A stretch of DNA of 64,000 nt from Psychrobacter sp. Pi2-1 (GCF_904846645.1 NZ_CAJHBO010000001.1:372001-436000), one strand, 5' to 3'. Counted from the stretch's first letter, positions 37,838 through 47,506 are shown. Made by a program: numbers and translations. Notes: generated by a model not told the origin, from the sequence alone.

Positions 37838-38869
37838 CTATTCGTGCGCCTGCAAAAAAGTCTCGACCACTTTAAATTGCCCAGCCGTGCTCTCTTCGCC
37901 ATACATCGCCTGTCTAAAGGCGTTGGAGTTTGGAATACCTGTCGTATACCATGCAATATGTTTGCGAGCGATACGGCAGCCTGAGTACTCCCCATAAAAA
38001 TCATAGAGCTCTTGCAAATGGGCCAGTACGATCTCTTTTATCTCACTGACGCTTGGTGCCTCTAGGCGCTCGCCAGTACGCAAAAAGTGCTCAATATCGC
38101 GAAATATCCATGGTTGCCCTTGTGCAGCACGCCCAATCATCACCGCATCACAGCCTGTCATCTCATAGACGTGTTGGGCTTTTTGCGCGCTATCTATATC
38201 ACCGTTAGCAATAACAGGAATACTGATACTTTCTTTGACTTCGCGTATTAGCTCATAGCGTGCATTGCCTGTATACATGTCTTCACGCGTACGGCCATGA
38301 ATAGCAATCGCTGCAATGCCTGCCTGCTCAGCACGCTTGGCGACTCGTAAGATATTTTCACGACCGTTTTCAAAGCCTAGACGTGTCTTTAGCGTGACAG
38401 GTGCATCAACGGCATTGACCGTTGCATCTAGTAAACGCGCGACCAAATCTTCGTCTTGCAACAATGCAGAGCCTGCCAGCTTACGACAGACCTTCTTGGC
38501 CGGACAGCCCATATTGATATCGATAATCTGTGCGCCATTATCAATTTGATAGCGAGCCGCTTCAGCCAATTTATCCGGCTCAGCACCTGCTATCTGTGCC
38601 GAAATAGGCGCAATTTCGTTGTCAAAATTGGCACGGTACAAGGATTTTTTGCGCGCATAAAGTGCCGTATCAGCGATGATCATTTCACTGACCGCATGAC
38701 CTGCGCCAAATGATTTGCACAATCGGCGAAAAGGATTGTCTGTTACGCCTGCCATCGGTGCGACCATCAAACGGTTTTCAATCGTTAGGCCACCGATATT
38801 TAATGGCTGCAACAATGGATGGTCAGACAAAGTAGAGGACGAAGGTAAAATGGGAGAATCAATAGACAT
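37838..38869 (-). CDS. dusB: tRNA-dihydrouridine synthase B
   Basis: 343 residues from ATG 38869; a TTG at 38899 would add 10. Marks are MVAPMAGVTDNPFRRLC, SAQIAGAEPDKLAEAA, DINMGCPAKKVCRKLAGSALL (the catalytic Cys is in CPAKKVC), TLKTRLG, AIHGRTREDMYTG, VIANGDI and MIGRAAQGQPWIF. It reduces uridines in the tRNA D-loop using FMN and NADPH. The start is odd: a terminator-like hairpin ends directly before the ATG and no ribosome site is visible. In E. coli, fis follows dusB; no fis gene follows here. Confidence 0.93.
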   Translation of the reverse strand: MSIDSPILPSSSTLSDHPLLQPLNIGGLTIENRLMVAPMAGVTDNPFRRLCKSFGAGHAVSEMIIADTALYARKKSLYRANFDNEIAPISAQIAGAEPDKLAEAARYQIDNGAQIIDINMGCPAKKVCRKLAGSALLQDEDLVARLLDATVNAVDAPVTLKTRLGFENGRENILRVAKRAEQAGIAAIAIHGRTREDMYTGNARYELIREVKESISIPVIANGDIDSAQKAQHVYEMTGCDAVMIGRAAQGQPWIFRDIEHFLRTGERLEAPSVSEIKEIVLAHLQELYDFYGEYSGCRIARKHIAWYTTGIPNSNAFRQAMYGEESTAGQFKVVETFLQAHE

Positions 38870-38907
38870 AAAAAACGGCTTGATTTGTAAGGAAAACAAG
38901 CCGTTAT
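38870..38907 (-). terminator. Terminator-like hairpin abutting the dusB start
   Basis: On the minus strand AACGGCTTG (38905-38897) pairs with CAAGCCGTT (38882-38874) over 9 bp with a 14-base loop, and the stem runs into six T at 38875-38870, right before the dusB ATG. It can be the terminator of the BCCT transporter gene, an attenuator for dusB, or both. Confidence 0.6.
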
Positions 38908-38927
38908 TCTAAGGATTCGTGCACATA

Positions 38928-38957
38928 ATGCAAGCTATTCACGTGAATAACTTGCAT
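38928..38957. repeat. 30-bp near-perfect palindrome upstream of dusB
   Basis: ATGCAAG at 38928-38934 and CTTGCAT at 38951-38957 flank a perfect inner palindrome TATTCACGTGAATA (38936-38949). Only one pair (positions 935 and 950 of the block) mismatches. It has no T-run, so it is more like a protein binding site than a terminator. It lies between the BCCT stop and dusB. Confidence 0.65.
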
Positions 38958-38989
38958 AAGCATTGGTCATTTTTGATGCATTCCATGCA

Positions 38990-41035
38990 TTATTTATCAA
39001 GCACACTGCCCTGCTCTAGCGTGATGTCATCATCATGCTCTTGCATGCGCCACGGTAGACTATCAGGCGATACATTGAGGAAATGTAAATACTTCTCAAA
39101 CTGATCGATGATGTCATTAATCACTGATTCAGATTTGTAGCCGTATAAGTCATAGGTCTGACCACCACGGCGTAGATACACCTCAGCGCGATGATGATGC
39201 TCTTGTGGCAAGGTATCCGCACTGTCTTCAGTATAATAATCAGGTGCATCATGCTCAGATAAGCGAACTTCATACCAAAACTCGACATCGTCACCACGCT
39301 GTAGCTCTAATACGGCTCGGTTATTGACCGCGTCATAGTTAACCTCAGTCGTCCAGCCGGTTTCTGCAAATTTGGACGACACCTCCATCATCGAAGGCAT
39401 AACCACTTCTTTGATATAGCTAAGAACCTTTTCACGCGTTGGCTTATCGGTCATATAATCAATACGCTCGCGCCATGCAGACGGTTTGAGTAGATGCGGC
39501 GGCAGTCTGTTGTCATTACCAAGGCTCTGATTACGATGTCCTTCGATACGCAGCGCACGCCACATACCAAACATTGAAATAAGAATAATAATCGCAAATG
39601 GTAATGCACTAACGATAGCTGCTGTTTGTAGGGCTTCTAAACCACCTGCAAGTAGCAATACTGCTGCGACAGCACCTTCAGTCACTACCCAAAAGCTACG
39701 CTGCCACCATGGTGTATCACTGCGACCACCTGCCGCTAGCGAGTCGATTACCAATGAGCCAGAATCCGATGACGTCACAAAAAAGGTAATAATCAATAAA
39801 ATGGTCAACGACGACACAAATTCAGTAAACGGTAGATTCTCTAACAGTTTAAACAAAGCAATTGCTTGGTTGTTTTGTACTTCACTGATTAATGAGGTAT
39901 AACCATCGACCATAATCATATGTAGTGCGGTATCGCCAAACACCGAAAACCAAAAGAATGTAAAGAAAGTCGGTACTAGCATCACACCCAATACGAACTC
40001 ACGAATAGTACGACCACGGCTAATCTTGGCGATAAACAGACCTACAAAAGGTGCCCATGCAATTGTCCATGCAAAAATAAACAAGGTCCAGCTACCGATC
40101 CAATTGCTATTTTCGTATGCCTGCAAGCTAAAGGTACGTTCAACGATATTACCCAGATAGCTACCCGTATTTTCCATAAAGGCGTTCAAGATAAAAATAG
40201 TCGGACCGACGACAAATACGAACAGCATCAACGCAGTTGCCAATAGCATATTTAAAATAGATAAGCGTTTTACACCCTTATCCATCCCTGCCAACACCGA
40301 TACCAATGCCGCGGCGGTCACCAAAGCAATGGCAATCACCTGTACGGTCGTATTCACTGGAATGATATCTGGCAATAGATAATTGAGTCCCGCATTGATT
40401 TGCGACACTGATAAGCCAAGACTGGTAGCAATACCAAACATCGTACCTAATATCGCAAACACATCGACTGTATGACCGATAGGGCCATGAATCCTGTCAC
40501 CAATAATCGGGTATAGCGTCGAGCGTATTGATAGTGGTAAACCATGACGAAACGCAAAATAAGCTAGTGATAAACCAACCACACCATAAATTGCCCAAAT
40601 ATGAAAACCCCAATGAAAATACGCTATTTGCATCGCCTCTTTTGCCGCAGCAATAGTCTGCGGATCCGACATTGGCGGACTAGAAAAGTGCATTACTGGT
40701 TCCGCTACCCCATAAAACAGTAGCGCAATCCCGTAACCTGCCGAAAACAGCATGGCAAACCATTCAAGGAATCCGTACTCCGCCTCAGCATGATCAGGGC
40801 CTAGTTTGATACTGCCATAAGACGAAAACGCCAGTACAATAATGAACATCAAAAACAGTGCCACTGCCAGCATATAAAACCAACCGAATGTCTCAGTCGT
40901 AAAACTAAGCACATCACTAAACAGAGCACCCGCTGCTTCAGGATTAATAGCCGTACCAATGACCAATAGCAGCATAATAATGGCTGCAGGTACAAAGACT
41001 GGTAATAAAATAGTCGAACGAGGTAATTTACTCAT
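38990..41035 (-). CDS. BCCT family betaine/choline/carnitine transporter
   Basis: 681 residues from ATG 41035, preceded by GAGGAT; a TTG at 41053 is less likely. Twelve helices with BCCT marks: FGWFYMLAVALFLMFIIVLAFS, YGIALLFYGVAEPV, HWGFHIWAIYGVVGLSLAYF and the Trp-rich WTLFIFAWTIAWAPFVGLFIAKISRGRT. A hydrophilic cytoplasmic tail of about 150 residues follows, as in BetT-type choline transporters, where it takes part in osmotic control. Uptake of choline or glycine betaine driven by proton or sodium gradient is likely. No betABI genes are in the window. Confidence 0.92.
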   Translation of the reverse strand: MSKLPRSTILLPVFVPAAIIMLLLVIGTAINPEAAGALFSDVLSFTTETFGWFYMLAVALFLMFIIVLAFSSYGSIKLGPDHAEAEYGFLEWFAMLFSAGYGIALLFYGVAEPVMHFSSPPMSDPQTIAAAKEAMQIAYFHWGFHIWAIYGVVGLSLAYFAFRHGLPLSIRSTLYPIIGDRIHGPIGHTVDVFAILGTMFGIATSLGLSVSQINAGLNYLLPDIIPVNTTVQVIAIALVTAAALVSVLAGMDKGVKRLSILNMLLATALMLFVFVVGPTIFILNAFMENTGSYLGNIVERTFSLQAYENSNWIGSWTLFIFAWTIAWAPFVGLFIAKISRGRTIREFVLGVMLVPTFFTFFWFSVFGDTALHMIMVDGYTSLISEVQNNQAIALFKLLENLPFTEFVSSLTILLIITFFVTSSDSGSLVIDSLAAGGRSDTPWWQRSFWVVTEGAVAAVLLLAGGLEALQTAAIVSALPFAIIILISMFGMWRALRIEGHRNQSLGNDNRLPPHLLKPSAWRERIDYMTDKPTREKVLSYIKEVVMPSMMEVSSKFAETGWTTEVNYDAVNNRAVLELQRGDDVEFWYEVRLSEHDAPDYYTEDSADTLPQEHHHRAEVYLRRGGQTYDLYGYKSESVINDIIDQFEKYLHFLNVSPDSLPWRMQEHDDDITLEQGSVLDK

Positions 41036-41109
41036 GAAAGATAATATCCTCAAAAGTTGACGATGCCTTTTTATGAAAATTTTTAATTAAGGCAAAGATT
41101 AGAAAATGT

Positions 41110-41147
41110 GTGTGAATGGTTATAATAATTATCACACTCTTTTCCAA
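41110..41147 (-). promoter_or_regulatory. Promoter of the BCCT gene with overlapping inverted repeat
   Basis: On the minus strand, -35 TTGGAA (41147-41142) and -10 TATAAC (41124-41119) are 17 bases apart. The inverted repeat GTGTGA (41110-41115)/TCACAC (41132-41137) overlaps the -10 and the spacer, which suits a repressor site. It lies about 80 bases upstream of the start codon. Confidence 0.45.
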
Positions 41148-41213
41148 AACCCTAGACAAGCGTTCAACTCGTAACATGACTTTAACGAATGTTACATGAC
41201 TATTACCAAGAAA
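41148..41213. other. Rest of the intergenic region between BCCT and HIT genes
   Basis: It contains a 7-bp inverted repeat GTAACAT/ATGTTAC at 41171-41177 and 41189-41195, upstream of the BCCT promoter. This could be an activator site or a weak hairpin; nothing else is visible. Confidence 0.3.
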
Positions 41214-41245
41214 ATAAAAAAGGCAGCTTGCTAGCTGCCTTTTGA
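41214..41245 (-). terminator. Terminator of the HIT gene
   Basis: Perfect 11-bp stem AAAAGGCAGCT (41218-41228)/AGCTGCCTTTT (41233-41243), loop of 4. A-rich and T-rich flanks allow function in both directions; the HIT gene reads leftward into it. Confidence 0.78.
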
Positions 41246-41347
41246 TTGTATATGTACTCTGTTTTAGTGATTTATAATCTATAAATGCTCGCTAATTCGT
41301 AAATACCAATATTTTTTTTACCTAAACAGAAGCAATCTGTTTCCTAA

Positions 41348-41788
41348 CTAGGCATCAATCACTGCCGCCAGTTTCTGCGCAATAGCTGCCAAATCATTGT
41401 TATCGGCTTGGGTTACTGCATGACGACCCAATTCATGGATACTTGATGGAATGAGATGCACATGATAATGAAAGACCGTTTGACCTGCTTGTGAGCCATT
41501 CAACTGCATTTGGATAACGCCTTCACGCTCAAAAACTTGACGCTGGGCTTGCATGACCTTTTTAGAGGTCATTAATACCGCAGCAGCGTACTCTGGCTCA
41601 AGATCGGCCAGATCTACCGCTTTTTGCTTTGGTATCACCAATACATGGCCTTCTGCTTGCGGCATGATATCCATAAAGGCGAGCGTTTTATCATCTTCAT
41701 ATACTTTGTGATATGGAATATCACCATCTAACATTTTGGCAAAAATATTATTGTCATCATAAGTGGTCTGTTGATTCAATACAGTCAT
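41348..41788 (-). CDS. HIT family nucleotide-binding protein
   Basis: 146 residues. NIFAKMLDGDIPYHKVYEDD and AFMDIMPQAEGHVLVIPK are the HIT N-terminal marks, and the histidine triad is His107, His109 and His111 (FHYHVHLIP). These proteins hydrolyse purine nucleoside phosphoramidates or related dinucleotides. AAAGGAAAAATA precedes the ATG. Single gene with its own terminator. Confidence 0.93.
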   Translation of the reverse strand: MTVLNQQTTYDDNNIFAKMLDGDIPYHKVYEDDKTLAFMDIMPQAEGHVLVIPKQKAVDLADLEPEYAAAVLMTSKKVMQAQRQVFEREGVIQMQLNGSQAGQTVFHYHVHLIPSSIHELGRHAVTQADNNDLAAIAQKLAAVIDA

Positions 41789-41927
41789 TATTTTTCCTTT
41801 AAGGGTTTTATTATCAGTTAATTAATAGCTTAATAGCTATCCAAAATAGATAAAAGCATCTGTCATATAGTGGACGAAATATAGTTTTAGTACAAGTCAG
41901 CAATGTGAGTTCAAAGCGAACGAACCT

Positions 41928-42941
41928 CTAATAACTGAACCTTTTTACACACTTCAAAAAAACATTTTTCCAAAAAACGAGCCAGCCATAAAAAAACCGG
42001 ATACCAAAAACGATAAACAGATATAAACCGTTGATATATAGATTATCGAACCATGCTTCTTGATCTATCAAGCCCAACGTAAACCAAGTGGTATTGGTCA
42101 AGAACCCCCACATACCAATCGCCATAAAAAATCCAAAGATAAGTGACCAAGCGCAGCTACGTAAAAAAGACATGACGCTATGAATATTTCTGGGGTCAAT
42201 TTGCTGCATTCCCATAAACTTTAGCGGCTTCCACAATACGATAGACAATGCCGCTAAGATAGGAACAAACATCATCACTCGGATAAAGTGGTAAAACATT
42301 GCGGCATCACCAAATGGAGAAGCTAAAAATGCCCATTCGTTGCCAAACTGTTGCTTCAGTTTGGTATCTGCACTATTACCGCTAAAATATAAATTAAAAA
42401 TCTGTCTGTCTTCACTAATTGGAGGCATCGCTAGATTATTATGTACCCAGCCAATGCACATATTGACCCAGTCAGGCTGCCATACTAGGCTCAGATCCCT
42501 TATCCAGCAGCGGGTATACAATATATCGAAGAGTATGAATGCAAATAAAAATGCCAGTGATAGCGTTTCTAGTCGGTTAGGGGGCAACTTGCCATTGCTA
42601 GTAATCTGCTTATGTACCTGCTCTCTTTGTTCAACATCTTCTATGCGGCCTAGCGTTTCATACACTTTGGCAGTGGCTTGAAACAGTTGACCATGACGCC
42701 CTTTTATCAAAAAATACCAAAATTTGGGGATGCTTAATGCGACACATAGGATTAAAAACCATACCGTATTAAATGCTAAATTCTGCATATCGTTGAATAC
42801 TGGTATACGTATACCAATAGAAAACAAACCAACGAAAAACCAAAATAGGCATATGAGTAAATAAAAGAACAGATACTCTTCATAGAGACGATTTGATGTT
42901 ATCCATTCTTGGATAGATTCGTTATCGGAGAACTTTTTCAT
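41928..42941 (-). CDS. Polytopic membrane protein of unknown function
   Basis: 337 residues with about six membrane helices: LFFYLLICLFWFFVGLFSIG, NTVWFLILCVALSIPKFWYF, LSLAFLFAFILFDILY, FIRVMMFVPILAALSIVLW, SLIFGFFMAIGMWGFL and LYLFIVFGIRFFYGWLVFW. An external or internal loop between helices 3 and 4 (about 145-215) has several Trp, Asp and Asn. AAAGGAATTA precedes the ATG. I do not recognise a family. Codon use appears more A/T-rich than that of neighbours, which may point to transfer. Divergent from the next gene, also unknown. Confidence 0.75.
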   Translation of the reverse strand: MKKFSDNESIQEWITSNRLYEEYLFFYLLICLFWFFVGLFSIGIRIPVFNDMQNLAFNTVWFLILCVALSIPKFWYFLIKGRHGQLFQATAKVYETLGRIEDVEQREQVHKQITSNGKLPPNRLETLSLAFLFAFILFDILYTRCWIRDLSLVWQPDWVNMCIGWVHNNLAMPPISEDRQIFNLYFSGNSADTKLKQQFGNEWAFLASPFGDAAMFYHFIRVMMFVPILAALSIVLWKPLKFMGMQQIDPRNIHSVMSFLRSCAWSLIFGFFMAIGMWGFLTNTTWFTLGLIDQEAWFDNLYINGLYLFIVFGIRFFYGWLVFWKNVFLKCVKRFSY

Positions 42942-43139
42942 TAATTCCTTTGCTTATATTTCCATCTAAATTATCGACTATATTTTAGATTATTTTAATA
43001 GACAAAATACGATTAATTTATAATAAGTCATTCAACTAAAGATATTATTTTATACGTATAAACTACCATCTCATCTCACTAATTTATTGGCGAGTCATGC
43101 CCTTAAAATGTTATATTAACCCTCTATTTTAATAACGCT

Positions 43140-43901
43140 ATGTTTATGGATTTGCCTACTTTGCCAACTCAACCAGATATGGATAATACTGCTGTAACCC
43201 TTGATAATCAGGAAGAACACTCTGATATTGAGAGGGAAAGTGGTACTCAAACTATCGATCCAAGCGCTATCATATTAGCAGAAGCATTGACTGATAAAGC
43301 CATCAGCTGGCAGATACACAATTGTAAAATTATAAAGAAGACTGTCACGCAAGATTTGCCATTGCCTTTTTTGTATCACTATGACAGTTTAGATGATGCG
43401 ATCAAACAAACGCACCCGCTCACTCCTGAGCTACTGATTCAGTTCAATACACCCATGTCGGCTCATGAAGCTGCCAAATTAATCGGCATTGACGAGGAGC
43501 TGCTGACCAGTCCTTGGCATGTGAAAATTATCGGCTCGTTGGTGGTATTTAGTGAGGCATTGCAGTTGGCCGTACGGCTACACTGGACCAATACGGGTAA
43601 AGAGACGCAGCAGGTATATACTAAGAATGCTGCCGACGCTATTATTGCCGCTTTTAAAGACTGGCAGTTTTTTGGTCGTGTAGACGTCCTTTATAAAAAT
43701 AATAAGCAAATATTAATTAGTATTGACGAGCTAAACCCTAACACGCAAGCACTACCTGCCGAGTCACTGTTGACGATTGAAGCTAGCGGCGATTATCAAC
43801 AGCTACTGGCTACTCATGCGCTTGCAGCCATTGTGAAATTAGAAGCAGACAAAGCTGATCTTCCTTGGTTTGAAAAAGCCATATTAGAACGTATTGAGTA
43901 G
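43140..43901 (+). CDS. Unknown cytoplasmic protein
   Basis: 253 residues, or 251 from a second ATG at 43146. No signal peptide or membrane segment. A polar acidic leader (1-40) precedes a globular part with strands and helices such as ISWQIHNCKIIKKTV, LLIQFNTPMSAHEAAKLIGI, VVFSEALQLAVRLHW, NAADAIIAAFKDWQFFGRVDVLYKN and ATHALAAIVKLE. I do not recognise a domain. No ribosome site is evident. It lies 220 bases before ilvD and is divergent from another unknown gene. Confidence 0.65.
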   Translation: MFMDLPTLPTQPDMDNTAVTLDNQEEHSDIERESGTQTIDPSAIILAEALTDKAISWQIHNCKIIKKTVTQDLPLPFLYHYDSLDDAIKQTHPLTPELLIQFNTPMSAHEAAKLIGIDEELLTSPWHVKIIGSLVVFSEALQLAVRLHWTNTGKETQQVYTKNAADAIIAAFKDWQFFGRVDVLYKNNKQILISIDELNPNTQALPAESLLTIEASGDYQQLLATHALAAIVKLEADKADLPWFEKAILERIE

Positions 43902-44121
43902 CTATTTTGAATAACGGTTTTTTCGCTCATCGCTTGTGATTATTAATTCGTTATTATTAATTCACTGTTATTAGCATATTGTTTTTAGTTATTCATATCT
44001 AATGGTATGGTAACGAATTAGTATTATTCACTAGTACTCACTCTCTATAAAAAGCACACTATCCCTATTAAAACTAAGGGTGCACATTTTTATAACCCCG
44101 CCTATTTGTAAGGAATATCAC

Positions 44122-46008
44122 ATGGATTATCGCTCAAAAACCTCTACCGGCGGTCGTAATATGGCAGGCGCGCGCGCATTATGGCGTGCAACCGGCATGA
44201 CTGACGGCGACTTTGGCAAGCCAATCATTGCGATTGCTAACTCTTTTACCCAGTTTGTACCCGGCCATGTGCATCTAAAAGACCTTGGACAACTGGTCGC
44301 CCGTGAGATTGAGCACGCAGGCGGCGTTGCAAAAGAGTTTAATACCATTGCGGTCGATGATGGTATTGCGATGGGCCATAGCGGTATGTTGTACTCGCTA
44401 CCAAGCCGTGATTTGATCGCTGATTCTGTCGAGTATATGGTCAATGCCCACTGTGCAGATGCGCTAGTTTGTATTTCTAACTGTGACAAAATCACTCCGG
44501 GTATGTTGATGGCCGCCATGCGCCTTAACATTCCAGTGGTGTTTATCTCAGGTGGCCCAATGGAAGCGGGCAAAATCTTAGCCAGTACCGTTGGTAAGAG
44601 CCACAATACCGATAGTAGTGACAGCAGTGCTGTTCGCAAACTTGACCTAGTCGATGCAATGATGGATGCTGCTGATGATAGCATCAGTGATGAAGACGTC
44701 GCCGCTATCGAAGCTTCAGCCTGCCCTACTTGTGGTTCGTGCTCTGGTATGTTTACAGCCAACTCGATGAACTGCTTGACCGAAGCTTTAGGCTTAGCTT
44801 TACCAGGTAACGGCTCACTGCTAGCTACTCATTCATTGCGCCGCGAGCTATTCTTAGAAGCGGGTCGTACCATTGTGTCGCTTGCTAAGCGTCGTTATGA
44901 GCAAGATGATGACTCTGTACTACCACGCTCTATCGCTACCAAAGCCGCTTTTGAAAATGCCATGAGCTTAGATATCGCCATGGGCGGCTCAACCAATACC
45001 ATCTTGCATCTACTTGCTGCGGCTAATGAAGCAGAAATCGACTTTAAGATGGCTGATATTGACCGTTTGAGTCGCGGTGTGCCTTGTCTGGCAAAAGTAG
45101 CCCCTGCCTCACAGAAATACCATATGGAAGACGTGCATCGTGCTGGCGGTGTCTTTGCATTACTTGCTGAGCTTGATCGCGCCGAGTTACTAAAAACTGA
45201 TGTACCAACTATCCATAGCGTAACGATGAGAGAAGCGATCGATAAGTGGGACATCATGAACCCTGACAATCATGAAGCTCGCGCACGCTTCCTTGCAGCA
45301 CCTGGTGGCGTACGTACCACAGAAGCATTCTCACAATCAAAAGAGTGGTCAAACCTCGACGTCAACCGTGAGTCAGGCTGTATCCGTAGTGCCAAACACG
45401 CCTACTCTACAGATGGCGGCTTAGCCGTACTATATGGCAATATCGCCGAGCGCGGCTGTGTGGTCAAAACCGCAGGCGTCGACGAAAGCATCTTGACCTT
45501 TACTGGTCGCGCGCGTCTATTTGAATCACAAGATGATGCGGTTGCTGCGGTATTGGCTGATCAAATCGTTGCAGGCGATGTGGTCATCATTCGCTACGAA
45601 GGCCCTAAAGGCGGCCCTGGTATGCAAGAAATGCTTTATCCAACGACTTATCTCAAGTCAAAAGGATTGGGTAAAGAATGCGCCCTACTGACTGATGGTC
45701 GTTTCTCTGGTGGTACATCAGGTCTATCAATTGGTCATGCTAGCCCAGAAGCTGCTGAAGGCGGTGCGATTGGTTTGGTCGAAGAAGGCGATAGCATTCA
45801 TATCGATATCCCAAATCGTACCATCAACATGCAAGTAAGCGATGCAGACTTAGCTGCTCGCCGAGAAGCTATGGAAGCGCGTGGTCGTGATGCATGGAAG
45901 CCTGTCAACCGTGATCGTCATGTCTCGCCAGCATTACGTGCTTATGCGGCTATGACTACCAGCGCTGATACTGGTGCCGTACGTGACGTGAGTCAAGTGG
46001 AGCGCTAA
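44122..46008 (+). CDS. ilvD: Dihydroxy-acid dehydratase
   Basis: 628 residues from ATG 44122, preceded by AAGGAA; ATG 44080 would add 14 unlike residues. Iron-sulfur ligands are Cys121 (SNCDKITPG) and Cys201/Cys204/Cys207 region ([10 protein letters not shown]). The segment [13 protein letters not shown] lacks the extra Cys seen in [2Fe-2S] members, so this is the E. coli-like type, expected to hold an oxygen-sensitive [4Fe-4S] cluster. Other marks are [22 protein letters not shown] and [13 protein letters not shown]. It makes 2-oxo acids in isoleucine and valine synthesis. Single gene. Confidence 0.97.
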   Translation: MDYRSKTSTGGRNMAGARALWRATGMTDGDFGKPIIAIANSFTQFVPGHVHLKDLGQLVAREIEHAGGVAKEFNTIAVDDGIAMGHSGMLYSLPSRDLIADSVEYMVNAHCADALVCISNCDKITPGMLMAAMRLNIPVVFISGGPMEAGKILASTVGKSHNTDSSDSSAVRKLDLVDAMMDAADDSISDEDVAAIEASACPTCGSCSGMFTANSMNCLTEALGLALPGNGSLLATHSLRRELFLEAGRTIVSLAKRRYEQDDDSVLPRSIATKAAFENAMSLDIAMGGSTNTILHLLAAANEAEIDFKMADIDRLSRGVPCLAKVAPASQKYHMEDVHRAGGVFALLAELDRAELLKTDVPTIHSVTMREAIDKWDIMNPDNHEARARFLAAPGGVRTTEAFSQSKEWSNLDVNRESGCIRSAKHAYSTDGGLAVLYGNIAERGCVVKTAGVDESILTFTGRARLFESQDDAVAAVLADQIVAGDVVIIRYEGPKGGPGMQEMLYPTTYLKSKGLGKECALLTDGRFSGGTSGLSIGHASPEAAEGGAIGLVEEGDSIHIDIPNRTINMQVSDADLAARREAMEARGRDAWKPVNRDRHVSPALRAYAAMTTSADTGAVRDVSQVER

Positions 46009-46052
46009 TCTGTAAGCTATCAATGCTCCAGACATACTGATAAAAACATATT

Positions 46053-46079
46053 AAGCCTGCGCAATGCAGGCTTTTTTTT
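46053..46079 (+). terminator. Intrinsic terminator after ilvD
   Basis: Stem AAGCCTGC (46053-46060)/GCAGGCTT (46066-46073) with a 5-base loop and a run of eight T. It is a textbook rho-independent terminator. Confidence 0.85.
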
Positions 46080-46258
46080 CACCAAAAAACAACGTAGCTG
46101 TCGTTTTGATAACTATTTTTTGCGGTAATTATTTTATTTTGACGTCATGATAAAGAGTATCAGTGACTGACTATCAACTATTGCTGTTAATTGTCATCAA
46201 TATATAGAATTACCCTCATAAAATCGACCCTTAAAACATAACGACGTGCGTAAACCTT

Positions 46259-47506
46259 ATGATTGAAAAATATAACTTATTCTTATTAATCTGCGGGATT
46301 GCCTTTTTACTAGGGGCATTGTTTCCTGTTATTTTTAAGCGCACCTCTATCTCATTACCGATGCTCCAAGTCAGCTTCGGTCTGATGATGGGCTACTGGT
46401 GGACGTCTTTATCCTTTTTAGACCCACTTGATAACGGTTTACTCATCGAAAAACTGACTGAGATTGTTGTATTGGTCTCATTGGTTGGTGCTGGTATTAA
46501 AATCGACACTGAGTTGTCTTGGCGATTGTGGCGACCAACAGTAAGACTGCTACTCATTACCATGCCTATTGGTATTTTTGCGATGGCAGTCTTGGGATAT
46601 TACGCGTTTGGTTTAAGCCTTGGTGCAGCTATTCTGTTAGGTGCAGTGTTAGCACCTACTGATCCAGTGTTAGCTTCGAGCATTCAAGTGGGACCTCCCA
46701 ATACAGGAGGAGAAGACACACCGCGCTTTACCTTAACGTCAGAGGCCGGGTTGAACGATGGTCTGGCTTTTCCGTTTGTGTACCTAGCGATTAAGATCGC
46801 AGAAGCGTTCAGTGAAGGCAAAACCTTTACTTACGAGATGCTATGGTCGTGGTTTACTCATGATGTCTTATGGAAGATTGGCGCAGGCGTAGTGGTAGGT
46901 ATATTAGTTGGTAAATTATTGGCCAAAGTCGTATTTTCTAAACATACCCGTGAGACTACCATCTCGCAAGGTTATGTGGTTATTGCATTGACGCTACTAG
47001 CCTATGGTCTTGCAGAGTATGTACACAGTTATGGCTTCATCGCTGTATTCGTGGCCGCATTTGCGTTTCGTCGCTCGGAGTGTGAGCATACTTATCACCA
47101 AAAACTGCATGATTTCGCTGAGCAATCAGAAGGCTTATTGATGTCATTAGTGCTGGTTATCTTTGGCATGTTCCTCGGTCAAGGGTTGCAAGCAGGTGTC
47201 GAGCTGACATGGCGCGTCTATATCGTCAGCTTTACCTTCTTACTACTTATACGGCCGATTGGTGGATTTATTGCCTTATCAGGATTGAACTTACCTCATA
47301 CCGAAAAATACGCGATATCAGCTTTAGGTATTCGTGGTATCGGTACTTTGTATTATCTATCCTATGCGCTTAATCAAGGATTCTTCGCAGATGAGGATGC
47401 GCTTAAATTGTGGATTGTCTGTTCGATAGTCATTTTGACTTCTATCTTTATCCATGGTCTCAGCGCATCAAGATTGCTTAAAATGACACCAAACAAGCAG
47501 CATTAA
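46259..47506 (+). CDS. CPA1-type cation:proton antiporter
   Basis: 415 residues with about twelve helices. The conserved core shows VSLVGAGIKIDTELSW, GAVLAPTDPVLASSIQVG (the TDPV motif) and FTLTSEAGLNDGLAFPFVYLAI (the ND pair). It should exchange Na+ or K+ for H+ across the inner membrane and helps pH and salt homeostasis. It lacks a long C-terminal regulatory domain. No clear ribosome site precedes ATG 46259. The stop codon is inside a 12-bp hairpin. Confidence 0.9.
   Translation: MIEKYNLFLLICGIAFLLGALFPVIFKRTSISLPMLQVSFGLMMGYWWTSLSFLDPLDNGLLIEKLTEIVVLVSLVGAGIKIDTELSWRLWRPTVRLLLITMPIGIFAMAVLGYYAFGLSLGAAILLGAVLAPTDPVLASSIQVGPPNTGGEDTPRFTLTSEAGLNDGLAFPFVYLAIKIAEAFSEGKTFTYEMLWSWFTHDVLWKIGAGVVVGILVGKLLAKVVFSKHTRETTISQGYVVIALTLLAYGLAEYVHSYGFIAVFVAAFAFRRSECEHTYHQKLHDFAEQSEGLLMSLVLVIFGMFLGQGLQAGVELTWRVYIVSFTFLLLIRPIGGFIALSGLNLPHTEKYAISALGIRGIGTLYYLSYALNQGFFADEDALKLWIVCSIVILTSIFIHGLSASRLLKMTPNKQH

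Noticed and set aside
43940-43975. Imperfect repeats of TTATTATTAATTC
   Set aside because: Only two or three degenerate copies in AT-rich DNA; no spacer pattern of a CRISPR array or iteron set.
44022-44121. Leader-peptide attenuator upstream of ilvD
   Set aside because: I looked for a short frame rich in Ile, Val and Leu followed by alternative stems and found neither.
44127-44762. Leftward open frame of 211 codons
   Set aside because: It is antisense to the 5' part of ilvD, which carries the conserved Cys motifs; the frame results from codon bias.
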